Shown: positions 41,573 through 49,267 of the stretch, one piece after another
How the letters are laid out: every line of letters starts with the position of its first letter
How positions within the stretch are numbered: position 1 is the stretch's first letter
Assembly: GCA_934464775.1 (NCBI GenBank)
Contig: CAKSKG010000011.1
Span: 1-64,000, forward strand
From: an uncultured Oscillospiraceae bacterium
GTDB taxonomy: Bacteria; Bacillota; Clostridia; Oscillospirales; Ruminococcaceae
DNA: 64,000 bases
Direction of reading: 5' to 3'
Translations under genes and position numbers: made by a program
The notes under the pieces: generated by a model
The model's input: only the letters and a program-made list of their open reading frames with translations
Told to the model about the DNA's origin: nothing
The model's database searches: none

Positions 41573-42799
41573 ATGACAAAGGAAAAGTTCAATATTGCGA
41601 TAGCACAGTCGGGCGGACCTACTTCTGCTATAAATTCTTCCCTTGCGGGAGCATTCAAAACGGCGTGCGGCTATGAATGCATTGAAAATATCTACGGTTC
41701 GATCAACGGAATCGAGGGTGTTATCAATGACGAGCTTGTAAATCTCAGCAGGATACTTACTTCGGAGCATGACATTGAGCTGCTCCGCAAAACTCCCTCC
41801 ACGGTGCTTGGCTCATGCCGCTATAAGCTGCCCTCCAAGGACCGTGACGAAAATGTGTACATCAAGATAATCAACACCTTTGAAAAGCATAATATCAAGG
41901 CGTTCTTCTATATCGGCGGAAATGACTCAATGGATACCGTTATGAAGCTGAATGCTTATTGCAGTTCGGTGGGCAAGGATATAAAGATCATGGGTATCCC
42001 CAAGACTATCGACAACGATCTTCCCGTTACCGATCATACTCCGGGCTTCGGTTCTGCCGCAAAATATGTTGCAACAACTCTTCAGGAAATTATCCGTGAC
42101 AGCCGTGTTTACAGCGTTCAGTCCATTACTATCGTCGAGGTAATGGGCAGGGAAGCAGGCTGGCTTACGGCTTCGACCTGCGTTCTCCGTGCAAACGGCG
42201 AGCCTGCTCCTCACCTTATCTATCTTCCCGAGGCGGACTTCACCATTGATAAATATATTGCCGATGTTACCGTGGCTATGAAGAGATACCGTGCGGTAAT
42301 TGTTGCCGTTTCCGAGGGAATCAAGGCGGACAGGCTGCCCAGCGGCTTTGGTTCGGAGCTTACCGACGCTTTCGGTCACAAGTATCTTTCGGGCATCGGA
42401 AAATATCTTGAGAAGATCACTGCCGATCATTTCGGCTGCAAGGTCCGTTCCATTGAGCTTAATGTTATGCAGAGATGCAGCGCTCATGTTGCGTCACTTA
42501 CCGATCTGAATGAAGCTGCCGAGATCGGCGGCGAGGCTGTCAGAGCGGCAATGAACGGCGAAAGCGGAAAAATGATGATCTTCCGCAGGATAAGCAACGA
42601 GCCGTACAGAGTTGCGGTACTAAGCGAGCCTGTTGAAAACTGCGCAAACAAGGAGAAAATGTTCCCCCGTGAATGGATAAATTCCGACGGAAACAATGTT
42701 ACAACCGATGCGCTGAATTATTTCCTGCCGCTTATTCAGGGCGAGCCCGATATAGAATACCGCAACGGCATTCCAGTTCATTTCAGACTTAATCAATAA
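41573..42799 (+). CDS. pfp: Pyrophosphate-dependent 6-phosphofructokinase
   Basis: A 408-residue phosphofructokinase. The donor-site motifs point to PPi rather than ATP: GGNDSMDT carries Asp where ATP enzymes have Gly, and GIPKTIDNDLPVTDH carries the Lys of PPi enzymes where ATP enzymes have Gly. The substrate-side motifs VEVMGREAGWLTA and QRCSAHVASLTDLNEA are present. It catalyses reversible phosphorylation of fructose 6-phosphate. The ATG at 41573 lies 6 bases behind GGAG. It is a monocistronic unit ending in a strong terminator. Confidence 0.88.
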   Translation: MTKEKFNIAIAQSGGPTSAINSSLAGAFKTACGYECIENIYGSINGIEGVINDELVNLSRILTSEHDIELLRKTPSTVLGSCRYKLPSKDRDENVYIKIINTFEKHNIKAFFYIGGNDSMDTVMKLNAYCSSVGKDIKIMGIPKTIDNDLPVTDHTPGFGSAAKYVATTLQEIIRDSRVYSVQSITIVEVMGREAGWLTASTCVLRANGEPAPHLIYLPEADFTIDKYIADVTVAMKRYRAVIVAVSEGIKADRLPSGFGSELTDAFGHKYLSGIGKYLEKITADHFGCKVRSIELNVMQRCSAHVASLTDLNEAAEIGGEAVRAAMNGESGKMMIFRRISNEPYRVAVLSEPVENCANKEKMFPREWINSDGNNVTTDALNYFLPLIQGEPDIEYRNGIPVHFRLNQ

Positions 42800-42819
42800 A
42801 AGCATATCAGAATAAAATA

Positions 42820-42852
42820 AAAAAGGCGGTTCACTGCGAACCGCCTTTTTTT
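42820..42852. terminator. Bidirectional terminator
   Basis: AAAAGGCGGTTC pairs with GAACCGCCTTTTT around ACTGC. It serves pfp rightward and the Nudix gene leftward; the last bases of the hairpin touch the Nudix stop codon. Confidence 0.92.
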
Positions 42853-43270
42853 AATCGCGTATAGCATTTTTTGCTTTGTTTACGATAGTTTTGTCATTCT
42901 CATAGGTGAGAATTGAGTTTGCATGACCGATATCAACCCATTTTATATCGGCTATCTCGGTTTCCTGTGGCGTGTATTCAAAGGTTTTTGCCTTCGCAAT
43001 AAAATATACGACCACCTTCTGCGTGTCTTTTCTCGGAAAATAAGTTACCGTTTCTCGGAACGTGGGGTCAAGCATAACGTCGATGTCGGTCTCTTCCTTT
43101 ATCTCCCTGAGTGCAGTCTCAACCTCGGTCTCTCCCTCTTCCATGTGTCCTTTCGGGAAGGACCAGTGACCGCTGTTGATATGCTTTATAAGAAGAATCT
43201 CCGTATTGCCGTGATGCTTGCGGTAAACGATAGCTCCGCAGGACTTTTCATAGGTCATATATGTAATCAT
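42851..43270 (-). CDS. Nudix hydrolase (Ap4A-hydrolase-like)
   Basis: A 139-residue Nudix protein. SCGAIVYRKHHGNTEILLIK is followed by HWSFPKGHMEEGET and REIKEETDIDV, which together make the Nudix box G-x5-E-x7-REUxEExGU (final Gly replaced by Asp). The GHWSFPKGH form is typical of bis(5'-nucleosyl)-tetraphosphatases. It would cleave Ap4A or a similar nucleoside polyphosphate. It is a single gene with an extended -10 (TGGTATAAT) upstream at 43300-43308 on the minus strand. Confidence 0.85.
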   Translation of the reverse strand: MITYMTYEKSCGAIVYRKHHGNTEILLIKHINSGHWSFPKGHMEEGETEVETALREIKEETDIDVMLDPTFRETVTYFPRKDTQKVVVYFIAKAKTFEYTPQETEIADIKWVDIGHANSILTYENDKTIVNKAKNAIRD

Positions 43271-43365
43271 CCCTTTCTGCTAATAAAATATCCATTGGTA
43301 TAATTATACCATATTTTTTTTGATTTGTCTTTATTTTTATTAAAAATATTTCGGATTAATAAAAA

Positions 43366-43396
43366 AATTACGCTTTGTTCAAACAAAGCGTAATTT
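43366..43396 (-). terminator. Terminator of the acidic-tailed membrane protein gene
   Basis: AAAATTACGCTTTGTT pairs with AACAAAGCGTAATTTT, with an A-run on the left that reads as a T-run on the minus strand. Confidence 0.88.
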
Positions 43397-43412
43397 TGAA
43401 CCTCAAAACAAA

Positions 43413-44369
43413 TTATTCTGCATTTTCCGAGCTGTCTGAACCGTCGGAAGTTTCCGTATCGGAAGTCTCTGTTTCGGAATTTTCCTCACGGAGCTTTTCA
43501 GCTTCCTTTTCGGCAGCCTTTTCCTCGGCTTTCTTTTCAATGGTGTTCTTGATGCTGTTTATCGTCTGCGAAATGGGATAATCCAGCTCAAAGTATGTAT
43601 AATCCCAGTTGTCGTTCTCGATCTTGTATATTACCTCGCCGTCGGCGGATCTTTCCGCATGAGTTGATTCGGTGAAGTAGATCTCGCCGTTGATGATAAG
43701 ATCCTCGCCGTCCCAGCTGCATTCAAGTTGTGCAGGCTTGTTGACCTGCTTTATCATTTTTTTGATAGTGGTTTTCATTTTGAACATACCGTTGTCCTTG
43801 TCCAGCGTGTTGGGCTGAACATAAACGGCATATTTGCCCGAAGCCTTGTTCTGGACGTCCAGCACGTAATATCTGAACTGTCCCGAGGGAGAGACCTGAT
43901 AATCTATCATCGTGTCCACGGTAGTTACCTGAAAAACGTTCATGACCATGTAGAATGCGATTCCGCCAAGAATGTACATCAGCAGGAATATCGTTCCGAA
44001 CACGGTTTTAGCGGTTTCGTTCATGTGGCAGCAGAAAAATCCGAACAGCGTAACTATTCCGGCTGGGATAAGCAGCGGCCAGTTTCCCCAGTCAAGCATA
44101 AGGCTCGGGAAGAACAGCAGCATATTCAGCATTCCGAATATGCAGGTGAAAACGCTTTTTCGTGTATACAGCGTCAGCAGACAGAATGCAACGGAAATTA
44201 TTCCGCCGACGATAGCGAATTTCACCTTGTTGGTGTATTCAATGTCATAAAAAAAGGTGATATAAGCAAAATAGCCCAACAGGAACGAGTATAATGCACC
44301 GAGAATGCTTATCCCGAACTTGAACCATTTGTTCTGAAAAATATTGCTTATCTTTTCGGTTTGTTCCAT
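43413..44369 (-). CDS. Membrane protein of unknown function with acidic C-terminal tail
   Basis: A 318-residue protein I do not recognise. About five membrane helices occupy residues 12-145. An extracytoplasmic or cytoplasmic domain of some 120 residues follows (YQVSPSGQFRYYVLDVQNKA, GKYAVYVQPNTLDKDNGMF). It ends with a charged coil (EKKAEEKAAEKEAEKLREEN) and a low-complexity tail with repeated ETSD. The tail may be a flexible linker. A promoter (TTGATT-17-TACAAT, 44423-44451, minus strand) precedes it. It is monocistronic. Confidence 0.6.
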   Translation of the reverse strand: MEQTEKISNIFQNKWFKFGISILGALYSFLLGYFAYITFFYDIEYTNKVKFAIVGGIISVAFCLLTLYTRKSVFTCIFGMLNMLLFFPSLMLDWGNWPLLIPAGIVTLFGFFCCHMNETAKTVFGTIFLLMYILGGIAFYMVMNVFQVTTVDTMIDYQVSPSGQFRYYVLDVQNKASGKYAVYVQPNTLDKDNGMFKMKTTIKKMIKQVNKPAQLECSWDGEDLIINGEIYFTESTHAERSADGEVIYKIENDNWDYTYFELDYPISQTINSIKNTIEKKAEEKAAEKEAEKLREENSETETSDTETSDGSDSSENAE

Positions 44370-44422
44370 AATGTCCTCCGAATTTTTAAAATTGAAAAAT
44401 GTGCCTAATATTTCTCATAATA

Positions 44423-44451
44423 ATTGTACAATATTACTGCACATAAATCAA
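44423..44451 (-). promoter_or_regulatory. Promoter of the acidic-tailed membrane protein gene
   Basis: On the minus strand TTGATT and TACAAT are 17 bases apart, about 45 bases before the start codon. Confidence 0.6.
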
Positions 44452-44471
44452 CAACAAAACAATTACAATTT

Positions 44472-44502
44472 AAAAAAAGCTGTCCGCCAAAAGCGGACAG
44501 CC
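44472..44502 (-). terminator. Terminator of the secreted sugar-binding-like protein gene
   Basis: AAGCTGTCCGC pairs with GCGGACAGC around CAAAA. The minus-strand product ends in TTTTTTT. Confidence 0.9.
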
Positions 44503-44515
44503 TGAATATTTTCGG

Positions 44516-45259
44516 TTATCTGTATCTGTGAATGCTTTTGAAGATGAAATATGCTGTGCCGCCGACTACCGCAACAAGAAGAATAACAAAAACAATAGTT
44601 GTGATAACGGAAGAAGCACCGCCTGTTTTCTTGGCGGAATACTCTCTGAAATCGCCGATGTTGTCTATCTTCACGCCGTTTTCATCGGTGATGTTCACAT
44701 CGTCGATATAGCATACAACGGAATCATATCCCTCGGAAGCTTTAATAAGCACACCGAACATTGTGTTGTTGATATTGTCGGGAACGGAAAGCGTGTATTC
44801 TTTCCAGTAGGGAGCATCGCTCTGCTCGGCTTCGGCAGTCATATAGATGTCGCCGTCTGTATAAAACAGAACCTGATCTGCGCCCGAATTGGGAACATAT
44901 GCATAAAGGCTGATAGTTGTTCCGCTGAACGATTCAAGTCCGAAAGCGTCTGCATTGTAATAGAAGCCCGATACCTCGGAACCCGAAGGGAGTGAGCCCG
45001 AAAAATTCTGGCTTACTTCAAGCGAGCTGTTGTTTCTTACTTTTTCGGACGTGATCTTATAGGAAAGTCCAGTTGCTTCATAGGAACCGAAAAGAGTTAT
45101 CTTATCGAAAGTTCCGTCATTGTCAAAGCAAATGGTGGATTTATCAACGGTATATGATTCGGATTCTGTTTCGGCAGGATCCTCCTCGGCATAAACTGGG
45201 GTGCAGATGGCTGCTGTGCTGACGAGCGCCGCCGCAAGGAGGCTCAGTAATTTTTTCAT
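44516..45259 (-). CDS. Secreted, membrane-anchored protein with jelly-roll-like domain
   Basis: A 247-residue exported protein. A signal peptide (MKKLLSLLAAALVSTAAICTPVYA, cleavage after about residue 24) and a C-terminal helix near residues 215-238 with a basic stop (KSIHRYR) place the middle domain outside the cell, anchored at the C-terminus. The middle part (VSGFYYNADAFGLESFSGTT, YWKEYTLSVPDNINNTMFG, VVCYIDDVNITDENG) looks like the beta-sandwich of carbohydrate-binding modules that end in a conserved D-D-V/I strand. It has no catalytic signature. Sugar binding is a guess from fold style. Confidence 0.65.
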   Translation of the reverse strand: MKKLLSLLAAALVSTAAICTPVYAEEDPAETESESYTVDKSTICFDNDGTFDKITLFGSYEATGLSYKITSEKVRNNSSLEVSQNFSGSLPSGSEVSGFYYNADAFGLESFSGTTISLYAYVPNSGADQVLFYTDGDIYMTAEAEQSDAPYWKEYTLSVPDNINNTMFGVLIKASEGYDSVVCYIDDVNITDENGVKIDNIGDFREYSAKKTGGASSVITTIVFVILLVAVVGGTAYFIFKSIHRYR

Positions 45260-45315
45260 TTGACAATCTATCCTTCACGGTTTATTTTTGTGACTTAACA
45301 CACTCTTACTCTATT

Positions 45316-45344
45316 ATTTTAATACAAAAATCAAAATTTGTCAA
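45316..45344 (-). promoter_or_regulatory. Promoter of the secreted protein gene, overlapping the EF-G-like terminator
   Basis: On the minus strand TTGACA and TAAAAT are 17 bases apart. The -35 is inside the terminator stem of the upstream EF-G-like gene. Confidence 0.65.
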
Positions 45345-45374
45345 TATGCTTTTTTGAAACATATTGACAAATTT
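45334..45374 (-). terminator. Terminator of the EF-G-like gene
   Basis: AAATTTGTCAATATG pairs with CATATTGACAAATTT around 11 bases, 9 bases past the EF-G-like stop codon. AT-rich but 15 base pairs long. Confidence 0.75.
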
Positions 45375-45382
45375 TTTATTGA

Positions 45383-47467
45383 TTATTCGGCATTATTGTC
45401 AACTGAAAGAATAACATCGCTGACGAGGTTGGAGGGGAGCTGTTCATAGCGGAGGAACTCAAAGGTAAAGCTGCCCTTTCCTCTTGTTATCTGACGGAGC
45501 TGCATTGTAAAGCTCTGCATCTCTCTCATGGGAACATCGGCTTCAATCTCGGTCATGCCCTTTCCGACGGGGTTCATGCCGATAACTCTGCCTCTGCGCT
45601 TGTTGAGGTCGCCCATGATATCGCCTGTGTTGTCATCGGGAACAGTGACGAAAAGCTTGCCGATAGGTTCAAGGATCGTGGGATCCGCAAGACGCATACC
45701 GTCCTTGTAAGCAAGGGCTGCGGCTGTCTTGAATGCCATTTCGGAGCTGTCAACGGGGTGATAGGAGCCGTCCACCAGGACTGCCTTGAGTCCTGTCATG
45801 GGGAAGCCTGCAAGCACGCCCTTTGCCATGCATTCCTGAATGCCCTTTTCAACTGCGGGGAAGTAGTTCTTGGGAACAGCACCGCCGAATACCTTTTCTT
45901 CAAATACCAGCGTATCGGAGAGGCAAGGCTCAAAGTCGATAACAACGTGTCCGAACTGACCGTGACCGCCCGACTGCTTCTTGTGTCTTCCTACGGACTG
46001 TACCTTTTTGCGGATAGTTTCCTTGTATGCGATCTTTGGAACTGTAAGCTCAACATCTGCACCGAACTTGTTTTTCAGCTTGGATACGGCTACTTCAAGA
46101 TGCTGCTCGCCCAGACCTGCAAGTATCTGTTCGTTTGTGAGGGGATCCTGATATACGGCGAGGGTCTTATCCTCTTCCGTGAGCTTCTGGAGTCCCTGGG
46201 AGATCTTGCTCTCATCGCCCTGTGTCTTTGCCTTGACAGCCATTTTGTAGCAGGGCTTGGGGAAGCTGATAGGCTCATAGGAGATAACACGCTCCGCAGC
46301 ACATATAGTATCGTTTGTTGAAGCACCGATCTTCACGGCTGCAACGATATCGCCTGCATAAGCCGCCGAAACCTCGGTCTGCTTTTTGCCGCATACGGAG
46401 AAGAGCTTGCCCAGCTTTTCGGCAGCGCCCGTCGATGCGTTTATGTAGTCGCCGTTGGCCTTTATAACGCCGTCCATTACCTTTATAAAGGACATTTTTC
46501 CTACGAACGGATCGGCAACGGTCTTGAATACAAAGCCTGCTGCGGGGGCAGACTTGTCATAAGAGGTCTCGATCATATCGCCGTCAGCGCTTGTTGCAAT
46601 AACGGAGGGGCAGTCTGCGGGAGAGGGGAGCAGCAGCTCGATCTCCTTCAGGAGCATATCAATGCAGCCCATTGTAATATCGGAGCAGCATACAACAGGT
46701 GTGATGATACCCGAATTCATGCCCTTGTGAAGTCCGTGAACAAGCTCGTCACGGGTGAAAGCCTCGCCCTCGAAGAATTTTTCCATAAGAGCGTCGTCGG
46801 TTTCGGCAACGGCTTCGGAGAATGCGGCAACAAGTCCGTCGATACGGTATTCCATTTTGTCGTTGTCCTCGGCTGTGGGCATATTTGTTTCAACGGCATT
46901 GCCGTTTTCATCGTATGTATAAGCCTGCATCTCGATAAGGTTCACATAGGAAACAACCTCGTGATCCTTGATAACGGGAACTATAACGGGGCAGACCGTG
47001 GGTCCGAAAACCGTTTTTAAGCTTGTGAGAACATTGTAGAAGTTGGCGTCGGGATCGTCAACCTTTGTGATAACGAACATTTTCGCCTTGCCTGCGGCTT
47101 CAGCCTTTTCGTAAGCCTTTTCCGTACCGACCTTAACGCCCGACTTTGCGGAAACGGTTATCATAACGGTATCAGCTGCGGTTATCGCTTCGCAGGACTC
47201 ACCCTCAAAATCGAAAAGACCGGGGGCATCGAGAAGATTTACCTTGATATTATTATACTCAAAAGCTGCCAGTGACGCATTCAGCGACGCCTTGCGCTTG
47301 ATCTCTTCGGGATCGTAATCGCAGACGGTGTTTCCGTCAGATGTTCTGCCGAGACGGTCAGATGCGCCTGCCTTGAAAAGCAGAGATTCGGCGAGTGTTG
47401 TCTTGCCTGAACCTGCATGACCCGCAACGGCAATATTCCTTATGCTTTCGGCTGTATAATCTTTCAT
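45383..47467 (-). CDS. Elongation factor G-like translational GTPase (EF-G paralogue)
   Basis: A 694-residue protein with all five EF-G domains but altered GTPase motifs. G1 is GHAGSGKTT. The switch I RGIT motif is missing (KRKASLNASLAAFEY in its place). G3 is DAPGLFDFEG, not DTPGH, and so lacks the catalytic His. G4 is TKVDD instead of NKMD. Domain IV has QSGGHGQFGHVVIDFEP and domain V MREMQSFTMQLRQITRGKGS. It belongs to the EF-G-like group found beside the housekeeping factor in many Firmicutes; its role is unclear. The ATG at 47467 has AAGGAG upstream. Confidence 0.85.
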   Translation of the reverse strand: MKDYTAESIRNIAVAGHAGSGKTTLAESLLFKAGASDRLGRTSDGNTVCDYDPEEIKRKASLNASLAAFEYNNIKVNLLDAPGLFDFEGESCEAITAADTVMITVSAKSGVKVGTEKAYEKAEAAGKAKMFVITKVDDPDANFYNVLTSLKTVFGPTVCPVIVPVIKDHEVVSYVNLIEMQAYTYDENGNAVETNMPTAEDNDKMEYRIDGLVAAFSEAVAETDDALMEKFFEGEAFTRDELVHGLHKGMNSGIITPVVCCSDITMGCIDMLLKEIELLLPSPADCPSVIATSADGDMIETSYDKSAPAAGFVFKTVADPFVGKMSFIKVMDGVIKANGDYINASTGAAEKLGKLFSVCGKKQTEVSAAYAGDIVAAVKIGASTNDTICAAERVISYEPISFPKPCYKMAVKAKTQGDESKISQGLQKLTEEDKTLAVYQDPLTNEQILAGLGEQHLEVAVSKLKNKFGADVELTVPKIAYKETIRKKVQSVGRHKKQSGGHGQFGHVVIDFEPCLSDTLVFEEKVFGGAVPKNYFPAVEKGIQECMAKGVLAGFPMTGLKAVLVDGSYHPVDSSEMAFKTAAALAYKDGMRLADPTILEPIGKLFVTVPDDNTGDIMGDLNKRRGRVIGMNPVGKGMTEIEADVPMREMQSFTMQLRQITRGKGSFTFEFLRYEQLPSNLVSDVILSVDNNAE

Positions 47468-47538
47468 TGTAAATCGCTCCTTATATAGAATATAATATTT
47501 GTGCATATATTACAACAATGAGTTGTACTGTAATGCTT

Positions 47539-47567
47539 ATTATATACTAATTCACAATGGAATGCAA
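47539..47567 (-). promoter_or_regulatory. Promoter of the EF-G-like gene
   Basis: On the minus strand TTGCAT and TATAAT are 17 bases apart, about 72 bases before the start codon. Confidence 0.7.
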
Positions 47568-47860
47568 TAGCACCGAATAAAATTTTACGAAATACATTAA
47601 AAAAATATCTATAATTTATGCAGATTGACCATATCAAGCTGTCGATAATGCATTGCTTTTAAATTATTTTATACAAAACCACTGATTTTGGTCAAGGAAA
47701 AACAAATTCCGTTTTCGACTGCTTTTTTTAATATCTGGCTGTAAAATTACAGAATATAAAACTCTGATATTTCTGCGGACGATGCAGATAATTATAATGT
47801 GCGGCACACAAAAAAAGTGCCGCATTTCAAAAAAATATCGGCAGGAAAGGAGGCTGCGGC
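47568..47860 (+). other. Non-coding region ahead of spoIVB
   Basis: An AT-rich gap of 293 bases with no supportable gene. A hairpin, TGCGGCAC paired with GTGCCGCA around nine bases (47800-47824), lies 36 bases before spoIVB. It ends in TTTC only, so it is a leader structure or a weak terminator. The forespore promoter expected for spoIVB was not identified with confidence. Confidence 0.4.
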
Positions 47861-49114
47861 GTGAAAAAAGCGGTCAGGCTTTTCTCGGCGGTGATGTATA
47901 TTGCGGTAGTTGCGGCTGCGGCGCTCATTATTTATTATAATGTGCGGCTGCCCGATAAATATTACGTCACAAAGGGCGGAACGCTGGAATTTCAGGGAGA
48001 TGTGAGCATTCTTGCGGCGGTGAATTATCCCTCGGGAGATTCGGACGAAACGGCTGCGGGATTCTCAACGGACAGCAGCGGCGATATCAGAAGCGCATCG
48101 CTTCGGCTTTTCGGCGTTATACCTATAAAAAATGTTGACGTCTGCGAGGTGGACGAGGCAGCTGTTGTGCCCTGCGGAACGCCCTTCGGCATAAAAATGC
48201 TGACCGACGGCGTTATGGTGGTGGATATAAACAGCTTTGAATGCGGCGGAGAGCTTGTGTCTCCCGCTTCCGATGCGGGGATACGTCCCGGAGATGTGGT
48301 GGTGAGCATTTCGGGGAAAAAGATAACCTGCACCGAGGATATAACCGATGTTCTGGCAGAGGGCAGCGGCAGGACTGCGGGAGTGAAGATAATCCGTGAC
48401 GGAGTGCAGTCGGTGGTTTTCATTCGTCCCGAGATATCCGAGGAGGACGGGCTTTATCATGCGGGAATGTGGGTCAGAGACAGCTCCGCAGGCATAGGCA
48501 CGCTGACGTTTTACGATCCGTCCACAGGCAGCTTTGCGGGGCTTGGGCACCCTGTCTGTGACGTTGACACGGGGGAAATACTTCCGCTGTGCAGCGGCGA
48601 GGCGGTTGATGTAATAATCAGCGGCGTGAAAAAAGGCGAGGCAGGCTCTCCCGGTGAGCTGAAAGGCTCGTTCATCTCGGACAAGGCTGCGGGAACGCTT
48701 GACCTGAACTGTGAGGACGGACTGTACGGCAGACTTGACAAGTCGCCCTGCTTTGCGCCTGCGGTGCCTGTTGCCATGCGGCAGGAGGTGTCGGAGGGTG
48801 AAGCGGTGATATATTCCACCATAGGCGGTACTTCCCCCAAGGAATATAAGGTGCGCATCGACAAAATAAATCTTGACGGCGGCGAGGACAGCCGCGACAT
48901 GGTGATAACCGTGACAGATGAGGAGCTTATCTCCGAGGCAGGCGGCATTGTGCAGGGAATGAGCGGCAGCCCCATAATCCAGAACGGAAAGCTTGTGGGT
49001 GCTGTGACCCATGTTTTCGTAAATGACCCGAAAAAGGGATATGGGATATTTGCCGATTCCATGTATATGCGAATGAAGGAGACGGAAAATATTTCGGCAG
49101 ATGCAGCGGCATAA
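47861..49114 (+). CDS. spoIVB: SpoIVB peptidase (S55), sporulation signalling protease
   Basis: A 417-residue protein. One N-terminal membrane helix (about residues 5-26) is followed by a PDZ domain near residues 110-185 (MVVDINSFECGGELVSPASD, AGIRPGDVVVSISGKKI). The S55 serine protease domain has GIGTLTFYDPSTGSFAGLGH (His) and the nucleophile in GGIVQGMSGSPIIQNGKLVG (about residue 378), ending in AVTHVFVNDPKKGYGIF. In Bacillus it is secreted from the forespore and triggers sigma-K activation. The start is GTG behind AAAGGAGGC. With spoIIA it indicates sporulation capacity. Confidence 0.92.
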   Translation: MKKAVRLFSAVMYIAVVAAAALIIYYNVRLPDKYYVTKGGTLEFQGDVSILAAVNYPSGDSDETAAGFSTDSSGDIRSASLRLFGVIPIKNVDVCEVDEAAVVPCGTPFGIKMLTDGVMVVDINSFECGGELVSPASDAGIRPGDVVVSISGKKITCTEDITDVLAEGSGRTAGVKIIRDGVQSVVFIRPEISEEDGLYHAGMWVRDSSAGIGTLTFYDPSTGSFAGLGHPVCDVDTGEILPLCSGEAVDVIISGVKKGEAGSPGELKGSFISDKAAGTLDLNCEDGLYGRLDKSPCFAPAVPVAMRQEVSEGEAVIYSTIGGTSPKEYKVRIDKINLDGGEDSRDMVITVTDEELISEAGGIVQGMSGSPIIQNGKLVGAVTHVFVNDPKKGYGIFADSMYMRMKETENISADAAA

Positions 49115-49131
49115 GGCATACAGATAATATA

Positions 49132-49172
49132 ACAGCACGGGGCATTGCATTCCAATGTTCCGTGCTGTTTTA
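49132..49172 (+). terminator. Terminator of spoIVB
   Basis: ACAGCACGG pairs with CCGTGCTGT, with a second inner stem (CATTG/CAATG), followed by TTTTATG. Confidence 0.85.
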
Positions 49173-49203
49173 TGTGTATTTTATATAAATTTGGCAAAAG
49201 GAC

Positions 49204-49232
49204 TTGTATTTTACTTAAATATGTTGTATAAT
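49204..49232 (+). promoter_or_regulatory. Promoter of malQ
   Basis: TTGTAT and TATAAT are 17 bases apart, 36 bases before the start codon. Confidence 0.7.
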
Positions 49233-49267
49233 TTATTTGATATTTTTCGTGAAAGGACAGATATTTA

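Noticed and set aside
48065..49150. A 361-codon minus-strand frame opposite spoIVB
   Set aside because: Composition is unlike the neighbours and no family motif is seen; the opposite strand encodes a clear SpoIVB.
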